A DNA stretch of 15,481 bases from Robiginitomaculum sp. GTDB taxonomy: Bacteria > Pseudomonadota > Alphaproteobacteria > Caulobacterales > Maricaulaceae. The notes beneath the pieces were generated by a model that made no database searches, was not told where the DNA came from, and was given only the letters and a program-made list of their open reading frames with translations. The translations under genes and the position numbers were made by a program. The DNA lies in assembly GCA_016765255.1 (NCBI GenBank), contig JAESQI010000075.1:1-15481 (forward strand), given 5' to 3'. Below are positions 6,890 to 13,898 of this stretch, piece after piece (within the stretch, counting starts at the first letter, position 1; every line of letters begins with the position of its first letter).

Positions 6890-6900
6890 TAGGGTTTTAT

Positions 6901-8802
6901 TTACGCGCTATAATTGCGATAAATTCTGTAGAGTGGAAAGGCGCCATACCCTTTTGCAACATTTACCGTTCCCACATATTCTGCACTAATATCGCTATCA
7001 ATATCTAACATCAACATCGCCGCAAAGGCTTCTGTTGTATAAATGGCCCCAACGGGAGTGATCGGTTCGATACGGGCGGCGCGGGACACGGCTTCGCCAA
7101 AATAATTTTTCTTCTTCAATACGGGGTCATACAAACGGTGTGTAACTCCGTAATGTAAGCTAATACGGATTGGCAAATGCAGGGGCGTATCAGGGTCGTG
7201 TTCATGTGTTGCTGTCAAGGCGGATTGTAGAGCAAGAGCGCTTCGCGCCGCCAGTTGCGGCGTGCCCCAGACGGCAAAAATACCGTCGCCCCACGTGTTC
7301 ATAAAATCTGTTTGCGCTTCGTCTGTACCAATAATATCTGCGATCACGGAAAGGGTATCATTGGCAAAGCCCAATAATTCAGTATCCCCTAGTTTTGAGA
7401 ATCCTTTAAAATCACCAAATAACATGGCCACATTGGCTCTGCTCTTTTCAGTGTTCATATCAGGGGCAACGACACCCGACTGAAGCGGTTGCTTTTTTTC
7501 AGGGTTCTCTATTTTTGCTTTGGCCACCTTTTTATGTGTACGCCCCAAGTCGGAAACATCAACAATATGTTGATCATGCCCCAATCGTTCCCATTCTTTA
7601 ATGTCAACTGCCGTGCCTGCTGGGAAGCTGGATTGCTTTTTATCCCAAATGGCCAGTTGAGCAGACGCGCCTGCAATATGCCTTGAGTGCAGCAAGGAGA
7701 GCCCCATTGCCAATTTTGCTCCAAGGTCAAATAAAATATCGTCACCCATATAAGATTGATTGGTCAAATAAGTTACGGAACTAGCGCGCTCCATACATTT
7801 ATGAAAGCGGGTTGTCCAAGTTTCGCCTGAAACCTTGCCTGTAGCTTCGCCCTCCCCTTGCGCCGATGAAACCGATACATCTACGAACTCATCTTTGTCA
7901 AAGGGCAGAACAACATGCAAATCGGCTCCGATTTTTAAGAGATGTTCCGCGATTAAAATATCGGAACCACTTGCCAGCGCCCCAAAGCCGGCACCCGGTT
8001 TTATCTTGTCAATAGCAGTGATAATTCTTGAATTTAATTCCGCTTCATTCTCGGCCACAATACGCCCATTTTTTCCAGGTGCCGCAATCATATGGCCCGT
8101 ATAGTGTATGGTAGGTTTTGGCCTAAGAGGTCTTAAGATTTTAAAAGTCTGCCCCTTCATCTCAAGCAATTTTCTTAACTGTTTAAGCGTTGACGCCTTA
8201 TCTGATAGGCTGGTGTCTTTAAAAGTGGCGGCCTGTTCTATGGATGTTTTTGCACAGTTAAAATCCCCAAGAATAATATAAGCTTCCGCAAGTGTGGCGT
8301 GCTCCCAATATCCCATATCTTGATTGTCAGCCGCAGCGCTTAAAGCTGTGTCAATGATGTCACCAACAATCCTTTGCGCTTTTTTTGAATTGCCATTTAG
8401 ATTTGCCAGCGTTGCGGCGTTAATACCAGGATAGCTATTTTGCGTATCAATATAAATACGTTCATAGGCACGACCCGCAGCATCCAGAGCAGCATGTCTA
8501 AGCTCTGGCGGCGAAGCAAAGGCCGTATCTTTCAACAAACGGGCCTGGAGAGTACGCGAGTCAATATCGGTTTCTATGTCGAGTTTAAGTTCTTTATAGC
8601 GCTTCGTCGCCTCATGAATTGAACCAGACCTTGCCATGAGAAGTATGGTGAGGTGCCGCAATTTTGGCGGTAATTCTAAACCAGCTTCATTATATTTCGT
8701 AATGTTTTCTTCGGCATAATCTATAGCAGCAAATAACTCGCCGCGAGCATCTAATTCTCTGATTGTGGATATTATCTTATCATATTGTTCATCAGTAATC
8801 AT
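6901..8802 (-). CDS. TPR-like / SLOG-like Rossmann / class III nucleotide cyclase fusion
   Basis: 633 residues from ATG at 8802-8800. An in-frame TTG at 8826 adds eight residues; neither start has a clear ribosome site. There is no signal peptide or membrane helix, so it is cytosolic. Residues 1 to about 220 are helical, resembling the TPR-like TRAFs-binding region of alphaproteobacterial proteins. Residues about 230-385 form a Rossmann-like SLOG/LOG domain (GFGALASGSDILIAEHLLKI, then LHVVLPFD), a fold that binds nucleotide-type ligands. Residues about 455-628 are a class III cyclase: metal Asp464 in LFGDFKGFS, metal Asp506 in WGDGIFAVW, and Arg577 in AVSRAARIE. The usual adenine-selecting Lys and Asp are Asn502 and Asn566, and the transition-state Asn is Ser573, so the substrate is uncertain and may not be ATP. 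It is divergent from the TIR gene, suggesting a shared pathway. Function is inferred, not shown. Confidence 0.85.
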   Translation of the reverse strand: MITDEQYDKIISTIRELDARGELFAAIDYAEENITKYNEAGLELPPKLRHLTILLMARSGSIHEATKRYKELKLDIETDIDSRTLQARLLKDTAFASPPELRHAALDAAGRAYERIYIDTQNSYPGINAATLANLNGNSKKAQRIVGDIIDTALSAAADNQDMGYWEHATLAEAYIILGDFNCAKTSIEQAATFKDTSLSDKASTLKQLRKLLEMKGQTFKILRPLRPKPTIHYTGHMIAAPGKNGRIVAENEAELNSRIITAIDKIKPGAGFGALASGSDILIAEHLLKIGADLHVVLPFDKDEFVDVSVSSAQGEGEATGKVSGETWTTRFHKCMERASSVTYLTNQSYMGDDILFDLGAKLAMGLSLLHSRHIAGASAQLAIWDKKQSSFPAGTAVDIKEWERLGHDQHIVDVSDLGRTHKKVAKAKIENPEKKQPLQSGVVAPDMNTEKSRANVAMLFGDFKGFSKLGDTELLGFANDTLSVIADIIGTDEAQTDFMNTWGDGIFAVWGTPQLAARSALALQSALTATHEHDPDTPLHLPIRISLHYGVTHRLYDPVLKKKNYFGEAVSRAARIEPITPVGAIYTTEAFAAMLMLDIDSDISAEYVGTVNVAKGYGAFPLYRIYRNYSA

Positions 8803-8966
8803 AATTTGAGTGTGCAAAAAATACAATCAGTGTCAATACGCGAGTGTAAATAGATATGTTGTTGACGACAATTTGAGGGATCAAAACGCCTCGCCAATAT
8901 TGCGGATAAATCTTAATTTCAAAAACGATTGTATTTGTTTAGTGTATTTGTTACACGCAAAACGTT
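8803..8966. promoter_or_regulatory. Shared divergent promoter region of the cyclase and TIR genes
   Basis: This 164-base region must hold both promoters. For the cyclase (minus strand), TTGTCG (complement of 8866-8871) and TACACT (complement of 8843-8848) are spaced by 17. For the TIR gene, TTGAGG (8873-8878) and AATATT (8896-8901) are spaced by 17, each a 4 of 6 match. The proposed -35 boxes lie back to back, so one regulator could control both. Neither start codon has a recognisable ribosome binding site: the bases before them are CACTCAAATT and GCAAAACGTT. Confidence 0.4.
8942..8956. promoter_or_regulatory. Inverted repeat GTGTA-N5-TACAC just before the TIR start
   Basis: Perfect five-base arms separated by TTTGT, ending ten bases before the TIR ATG at 8967. 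In this position it could be an operator or a hairpin covering the translation start. GTGTA also occurs at 8844-8848 near the cyclase -10, as a possible second half-site. Confidence 0.3.
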
Positions 8967-10967
8967 ATGGCAGATATATTTATATCATATAAGCGGGAAG
9001 AAGCCGACACAGCAGAAACACTTGCCAATACATTTGAGCAATTAGGGTTTTCAGTCTGGTGGGATGTTGGCTTGTTGGCGGGCGATGAGTTTCGGGAAGT
9101 AATTCGCGAGATGATTGACAAGAGCAAAGTCGTGATTGTTCTTTGGAGTCCGCTTGCCGTCTTGTCAAAGTTCGTTGTTGACGAGGCGACACACGCCCAA
9201 CGGCTGGATAAATTACTGCCTGCTTTATTAGAATCTTGCGAACTTCCTTTTGGTTTTGGCAGTCACCACGCAGATAGCCTAGAAGAATGGGATGGGCAGA
9301 TTAACCACAAGGGGTTTTCTCGCCTCTTGCAATCTGTCGAACGAAAAATTGAAAAAAAGGCGAGATTTGGCGGCATACAAGGTTCATCGCCAGCCCAAAA
9401 AGCGGAGATGGCCGCGTTCCAAACCGTTGCTAAACTGGATTCAAAGCAAGCTTGGATCAAATTTTTATGTGATTATCCGGGAACATCTTTTCGAGGCTTT
9501 ATCGAAACCCATATTGGGGAGACGGTTGCCATGGATCAAAAACCTGCCGCCCTTAAAAAACCCAAATCTGCTCCGAAGCCTAAGCCAGAAGCAAAAGTTG
9601 AAGACAAAAAGGCGGCAGAGCCTGCCCCTAAGAAACAAAAGAAATCCAAACAGAAAAAACCTAAGCAAAAGAATACGCCAGTCTACCCATCTCAAGACCT
9701 TGGCGGTGATAAAAGCAATAAGGGCATGTTATTTGGTCTCGCTGCCGTTGCGGCCATTGCCTTAGCGGCTGGTGGGTATTTTATGTTTGGCAAAGAACCG
9801 ACAACAAATCCAACCCCGCCAAGGCAACAAGATCGACCGATTGCGGCCACCGATAATTCGGCGTGGCAAACTGCTACAGCGCGAAATACGCTTTATAGTT
9901 ATGAAAATTATTTAAAAGCAAACCCAAGAGGTGCCAATAGAAATGGAGCGCTTCGTAAGATTGCTGAAATTAAACAGCTTGTTGGCACCAGCGACGACGA
10001 AGCCTTTGAAAAAGCCTCGCAACTTGGGAGCGCTGTGGCTTTTGGTGCCTATGTGCGCCACTACCCAAATGGCAAACATATAGCCAGTGCCGATAAGAGC
10101 TCTTGGGTGTCAGCCCTCGGTGACAATAACCGCTCGTCATTTCAGGCCTATCTCACCGCGTTTCCAAATGGGAAATATCAGGCTGATGCCAATAAAAAAC
10201 TAGGTCGGGCTGCAAATAGCAATCCCCGCCCTCAAGCTGTACTCCCGCCTCAAGCCAAAGACTGTGCAAATTGCCCTGATATGGCGATCATACCAACGGG
10301 CCAATTTCGTATGGGCGACCAACAAAACGGCGGCGATGAAGACGAACGTCCGGTGCGAACGGTGCGCATTACGAAATCATTTTCTGTGTCCAAGTACGAA
10401 ATTACATTTGATCAATGGACGGCGTGCGTAAAAGACGCAGGATGTAGATATATGCCGTCCGACAATGATTGGGGTAAAGGTCGTCAACCCGTCATCAGTG
10501 TGAGCTGGAGCGATACGCTGCAATACATAAACTGGTTAAACGGTATAACGGGCAAGCAATATCGACTGTTAAGCGAGGCCGAGTGGGAATATATCGCCCG
10601 TGCGGGTTCGGCAACAAAGTATTTTTGGGGCAATTCAGTGGGCTCGGATCGCGCAAATTGCGCAAATTGCGGCTCAGAATGGGATGAAGAACAACCCGCA
10701 CCCGTGGGATCATTTGCGGCTAATAAATTCGGCGTTTATGACATGCACGGCAATGTATATGAATGGGTTCAAGATTGTTGGCATAAAGACTATAACGGCG
10801 CGCCCAAAACAGCCAACGTGCACAGAGGTGGGGATTGTGACTACCGCATGGTACGCGGCGGATCATTTGATATTTCCGCTAAAGGCATGCGTTCCGCAAA
10901 CCGCACGAAATTCAAACCTGGCTTTCGAGACACCATAACTGGCTTTCGCGTGGCCCGCACGGATTAA
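8967..10967 (+). CDS. Membrane TIR protein with periplasmic SUMF1/FGE-like domain
   Basis: 666 residues. Residues 1 to about 130 are a TIR domain: IFISYKREEADTAETLA, GFSVWWDVGLLAGDEF and VIVLWSPLAVLSKFVVDEA. Glu73 is at the usual NAD-hydrolase glutamate position, though the neighbouring aromatic is Phe rather than Trp. Residues about 190-250 are a Lys/Pro/Ala linker. A transmembrane helix spans about 253-274 (LFGLAAVAAIALAAGGYFMF). Three short repeats (about 298-335, 345-378, 379-412) share the pattern aYxxYLxxxPnGkyxxxA. Residues 435-664 are a formylglycine-generating-enzyme/SUMF1 fold (IPTGQFRMGD, YRLLSEAEWEYIARAG, GVYDMHGNVYEWVQD, VRGGSFD, GFRVAR). The two catalytic cysteines of true FGE, expected between GGSF and GFRV, are absent, so it is probably a binding or sensing module. 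Likely topology: TIR inside, SUMF1 domain in the periplasm. It is divergent from the cyclase gene. Confidence 0.9.
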   Translation: MADIFISYKREEADTAETLANTFEQLGFSVWWDVGLLAGDEFREVIREMIDKSKVVIVLWSPLAVLSKFVVDEATHAQRLDKLLPALLESCELPFGFGSHHADSLEEWDGQINHKGFSRLLQSVERKIEKKARFGGIQGSSPAQKAEMAAFQTVAKLDSKQAWIKFLCDYPGTSFRGFIETHIGETVAMDQKPAALKKPKSAPKPKPEAKVEDKKAAEPAPKKQKKSKQKKPKQKNTPVYPSQDLGGDKSNKGMLFGLAAVAAIALAAGGYFMFGKEPTTNPTPPRQQDRPIAATDNSAWQTATARNTLYSYENYLKANPRGANRNGALRKIAEIKQLVGTSDDEAFEKASQLGSAVAFGAYVRHYPNGKHIASADKSSWVSALGDNNRSSFQAYLTAFPNGKYQADANKKLGRAANSNPRPQAVLPPQAKDCANCPDMAIIPTGQFRMGDQQNGGDEDERPVRTVRITKSFSVSKYEITFDQWTACVKDAGCRYMPSDNDWGKGRQPVISVSWSDTLQYINWLNGITGKQYRLLSEAEWEYIARAGSATKYFWGNSVGSDRANCANCGSEWDEEQPAPVGSFAANKFGVYDMHGNVYEWVQDCWHKDYNGAPKTANVHRGGDCDYRMVRGGSFDISAKGMRSANRTKFKPGFRDTITGFRVARTD

Positions 10968-10985
10968 CATCTATATCTACGGATA

Positions 10986-11006
10986 TCTGACGATCAGAGA
11001 GAGTTT
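10986..11006 (+). terminator. Weak hairpin after the TIR gene
   Basis: TCTGA (10986-10990) and TCAGA (10994-10998) pair around CGA, followed shortly by GAGAGTTTT. It is 18 bases after the stop codon. The stem is short and AT-rich and the T run is only four bases, so termination here is a guess. Confidence 0.25.
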
Positions 11007-11031
11007 TATCTCAAACATTAGGCGGGTTTCA

Positions 11032-11057
11032 TTAACCATATATGTTAACTATAACAT
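11032..11057. promoter_or_regulatory. Overlapping inverted repeats upstream of the OmpA-like gene promoter
   Basis: TTAAC (11032-11036) pairs with GTTAA (11044-11048) across seven bases, and ATGTTA (11042-11047) pairs with TAACAT (11052-11057) across four. They lie about 30 bases before the -35 box, where an activator could bind. The TTAAC half-sites recall CtrA boxes, but the spacing is nine rather than seven bases between TTAA motifs. Confidence 0.3.
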
Positions 11058-11088
11058 GTACTTATTACCACTTTAAGGCGGTGTGCTC

Positions 11089-11118
11089 TTGACAATCTAT
11101 CAAACTTTAGTGTATTCA
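11089..11118 (+). promoter_or_regulatory. Sigma-70-type promoter for the two-partner secretion locus
   Basis: A perfect TTGACA (11089-11094) and TATTCA (11113-11118) are separated by 18 bases, the best promoter match in the window. It lies about 40 bases upstream of the OmpA-like gene start. No strong terminator is seen before the translocator gene, so it may drive all three genes. Confidence 0.6.
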
Positions 11119-11159
11119 ACAAAATTGATATTTACTATTTATTAACCACGGGGCTAAAA

Positions 11160-11903
11160 ATGAAAAAATTTATGTATCTGAGCGTTGCGGCACTGGCTTT
11201 CTCTGTCACAACAGCATTATCAACAACAAGTGTAATTGCACAAGAAGCTGAAGCACCAAAACCAACAGGTTGCGACCGCCCAGCCAGCGAAATGACCCTC
11301 GAAGAATACGGCAATTGCCAAGTTAGTCTCTTCAAAACCCAAGGGCTTTGGAGCGGTAGTGATTGCATCGGAGATTGTGCTGGCGCACAGAATATGACAA
11401 TTGTTGAGCCTGTTACAGGGTCTGCTTCTGGAAGCGCTATCGTTATAAGAGAGCCTGTACCACAGCAACAAGCCATGGATAATTACGGCGCAGCATCTCA
11501 TGTCATTGAGACAGCCTCAACTTTACCAGCAGCGCAACTCGTTCATTCCGCTTCAATTGAAGCGGAGCCAAGAACAGCGGCTGTGTTTTTTAACCTTGGG
11601 CGTTCAACCCTACAATCTGCGTCTGAAGCAGAATTGCACAATTCCGCGCAAGCTATGATCAACAACCCAAATTGGAAATTGAACATTAACGGTCATGCAA
11701 GTGCCGACGGTGGTCATGTTTCAAATATGAAATTATCATCTCGACGGGCTGCTGCAGTGTATTTGGACCTACTAGAGCGCGGTGTTCCCGCAGAACAACT
11801 AGAGTATCGTGGTTATGGATCAACACAATTGCTTGATCCGAGCCGCCCTAATTCTTCGACAAATCGTAGAGTTGAGCTTGTTCTGACATTTACGAGCATG
11901 TGA
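11160..11903 (+). CDS. Periplasmic OmpA-C-domain (peptidoglycan-binding-like) protein
   Basis: 247 residues from ATG 11160, with GGGG (11150-11153) six bases before it. A signal peptide covers residues 1 to about 28 (MKKFMYLSVAALAFS, cleavage near VIA-QEA). Residues 29-135 form a low-complexity spacer with four cysteines (C38, C53, C69, C73), possibly two disulfides; there is no beta-barrel region. Residues about 137-245 are an OmpA C-terminal-type domain: AVFFNLGRSTL, LNINGHASADGGHVSNMKLS, SSRRAAAVYLDLL, YRGYG and TNRRVEL. These carry the Asp and Arg positions that bind peptidoglycan diaminopimelate in the family. It lies upstream of the TpsB/TpsA pair in the same direction, suggesting it anchors or organises the secretion apparatus at the cell wall; that link is inferred from position only. 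Confidence 0.88.
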   Translation: MKKFMYLSVAALAFSVTTALSTTSVIAQEAEAPKPTGCDRPASEMTLEEYGNCQVSLFKTQGLWSGSDCIGDCAGAQNMTIVEPVTGSASGSAIVIREPVPQQQAMDNYGAASHVIETASTLPAAQLVHSASIEAEPRTAAVFFNLGRSTLQSASEAELHNSAQAMINNPNWKLNINGHASADGGHVSNMKLSSRRAAAVYLDLLERGVPAEQLEYRGYGSTQLLDPSRPNSSTNRRVELVLTFTSM

Positions 11904-11932
11904 TCTAACTCACTACATACAAATAAAAATAA

Positions 11933-11948
11933 CACTCTATAATGAGTG
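11933..11948. promoter_or_regulatory. Inverted repeat CACTC-TATAAT-GAGTG between the OmpA-like and TpsB genes
   Basis: The five-base arms are perfect and the loop is exactly TATAAT, which would be a consensus -10 box enclosed by an operator. No good -35 lies 17 bases upstream (ACATAC at 11915-11920). It is followed by the perfect palindrome AGTGATCACT (11950-11959) and the hairpin AGTAT-AAAA-ATACT (11963-11976). These may form a regulatory leader or weak attenuator before the translocator gene; there is no T run to make a terminator. Confidence 0.35.
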
Positions 11949-12077
11949 AAGTGATCACTAGTAGTATAAAAATACTGCAAAAATAAAGACTATCCTACTG
12001 GTGACCATAATAATAAATGTTGGGGAAATCTCGTCGCTTGTGCGGCGAAAATGGGTGTGCTTGCGCAGGGGGAATGG

Positions 12078-13871
12078 ATGCAGTTTTTCAATGTTGGTCT
12101 AGGCGTTATTGTCTGGAGTGCTGGGGCGTTATTGCCTATCAGTGCATTTGCCCAAACGGCCCCAAATGATCCACGTATAAACCGAAGCGGGTCAGAGTCC
12201 TTCCAAGCAGGCAATGCGAATATCAACCGAGCGGCAGAATTAAATTGCGCCACCAGTGAAACTGACATTGCGGAAATTTTTGCAAATTCTGTCAACGATA
12301 AAAACAACTTTCTCATTCAATCCATCAATTTAGTCGATCAAAATGGAGTGGCAATAGATCTGAAAAGATTTAAGTTTTTGACAGACACCCTCGCCCCCTA
12401 TACGGGTCGTCAAGCAGATTTGCGCAGTCTTCAGGCTATAGCCATTAAAGCGCAATGCGCCCTACGGGGAAACGGGCACCTCCTCAGCGCCATTCGCGTG
12501 CCGCCACAAAGTTTTGAGCGGGCAGGCGCGGATATTGACTTAACGGTTGTGCTCGGCAGAATTGTTAATATTGATTACCGTTACAGCGGGAAAAGTGTAT
12601 CTGGGAATTTAGATGCAAGCACATTAAAGCCAGCTGAGCGGCGAGCAATTTCCCGCGTAAAGTCGCGGTTTGCTAAGCTAACAGAACCTGGCCCTGAATC
12701 CGATATAGATTTAGAACGCTCAGTGCTTCTGGCAACCCGTATTCCCGGCATAACCGTTCGCCCTACTTTGCAAAAAGCGGACGATATGGGTGTAGGCGCA
12801 GTGAATTTGGTCGTCGATATTTTTGAATTTGACCGCTTCCAAGGCGATCTTACCATCCTCAATTACAGTCCTAAAACACTGCAACGTTTTGGACCATTAT
12901 TGCAAGTGATCTCAAACAGCCAATTGGTTGGCGGCGATCAATTAAAGCTATCTGCATACTCATCCATAAATTTTAAAACGCAAAATGTACTGCGCGGCTC
13001 TTATGACGTGCCCCTATTTGGCAGTGATTGGTCTCTGAACTTAAACGGCTCTTATGGACAATCAAAACCTGGACAGGGATTGGCAAATATTGACCTTAAA
13101 ACTGAATCCGTCGTGTTTGGCGCCGAACTAAAATACCCTCTTATTGTCCGCCCTTCCATGCAAACGAATGTATATAGTGGTATGGAGGTGATTAACCAGA
13201 CATTGGACGTGGTCGGCACTCAAATTTCTAATGATGAACTGTCCATTGCCTATATCGGGGCTGAAGGTCTTTTTGCTTGGAAAAACATGATATCCACCTA
13301 TGATATTGAGCTTAGACAAGGATTGTCGGGCGTGTTTGGGGCCTCAAAACAAGGCGACACAGACCTCAGCCGTATTGGCGCTAATCCACAAGCCATGGTC
13401 ACAAGGGGTAGTTTGGATACCAATATCAGGCTACGCGATAAATTCCGTCTACATACCCGTATACTTGGACAATATGCCAAAGACCCGTTATTGGCATATG
13501 AAGAATTCGCCGTTGGTAATTTTACCATTGGTCGCGGGTATGAACCGGGACAGCTCTCGGGTGATAGCGGGCTTGGCGGTTCAGTGGAGTTGATATTTGG
13601 CCCTTCAAATGCAGGCATGATTGAGACAAGCCTGTTCCCAAATATGAGCGTAGAGGCCTTCGTTTTCTATGATGCTGTCAAAATATGGAATAAAGACCAG
13701 TTTTCAGAAGCAGAGCGCTTTGTCGACTCGCAGGGCTTTGGTGTCAATGTTGATTTGACCGAGCGGCTATCCGTTGGTTTCACATATGCATATGCAACGA
13801 AAAAGGTGTTTTCCTTTAGTGATAAAGCACCGTTGGAAACACTGCTAATTCGCTCAACTTTTAAGTTTTAA
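12078..13871 (+). CDS. TpsB/FhaC-type two-partner secretion translocator
   Basis: 597 residues from ATG 12078. An upstream in-frame ATG at 12051 has no ribosome site, whereas AGGGGGA (12067-12073) sits just before 12078. A signal peptide then follows directly (cleavage near SAFA-QT, residue 25). Residues about 75-165 form a POTRA domain (IQSINLVDQNG, then AIRVPPQSFERAGADIDLTV). Residues about 250-597 are the ShlB/FhaC 16-strand barrel, with GDLTILNYSPKTLQRFGPLL, RGSYDVPLFGSDWSLNLNGS, the plug-loop signature FTIGRGYEPGQLSGDSGLGG (GRGY at 485-488, the family's VRGY) and a C-terminal Phe (RSTFKF) used for outer-membrane insertion. Only one POTRA is obvious; the second (about 165-250) is less clear. 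The exoprotein gene begins 27 bases after the stop, as expected for its secretion partner. It exports an unfolded TpsA protein across the outer membrane. Confidence 0.92.
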   Translation: MQFFNVGLGVIVWSAGALLPISAFAQTAPNDPRINRSGSESFQAGNANINRAAELNCATSETDIAEIFANSVNDKNNFLIQSINLVDQNGVAIDLKRFKFLTDTLAPYTGRQADLRSLQAIAIKAQCALRGNGHLLSAIRVPPQSFERAGADIDLTVVLGRIVNIDYRYSGKSVSGNLDASTLKPAERRAISRVKSRFAKLTEPGPESDIDLERSVLLATRIPGITVRPTLQKADDMGVGAVNLVVDIFEFDRFQGDLTILNYSPKTLQRFGPLLQVISNSQLVGGDQLKLSAYSSINFKTQNVLRGSYDVPLFGSDWSLNLNGSYGQSKPGQGLANIDLKTESVVFGAELKYPLIVRPSMQTNVYSGMEVINQTLDVVGTQISNDELSIAYIGAEGLFAWKNMISTYDIELRQGLSGVFGASKQGDTDLSRIGANPQAMVTRGSLDTNIRLRDKFRLHTRILGQYAKDPLLAYEEFAVGNFTIGRGYEPGQLSGDSGLGGSVELIFGPSNAGMIETSLFPNMSVEAFVFYDAVKIWNKDQFSEAERFVDSQGFGVNVDLTERLSVGFTYAYATKKVFSFSDKAPLETLLIRSTFKF

Positions 13872-13898
13872 TGTCTTGATATTAAGGGGTTTGAAATA

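Noticed and set aside
9292..9765. 157-codon plus-strand frame inside the TIR gene
   Set aside because: It is a Lys/Arg/Leu-rich alternate frame of the TIR protein's basic linker, with no ribosome site.
6901..10967. Canonical Pycsar system (PycC cyclase with TIR effector)
   Set aside because: The TIR protein has no cyclic-nucleotide-binding domain and is a membrane protein with a periplasmic SUMF1-like domain; the cyclase is a large multi-domain protein. Only a loose analogy holds.
11032..11049. CtrA binding box before the OmpA-like gene
   Set aside because: The two TTAA motifs are nine bases apart, whereas the known box needs seven.
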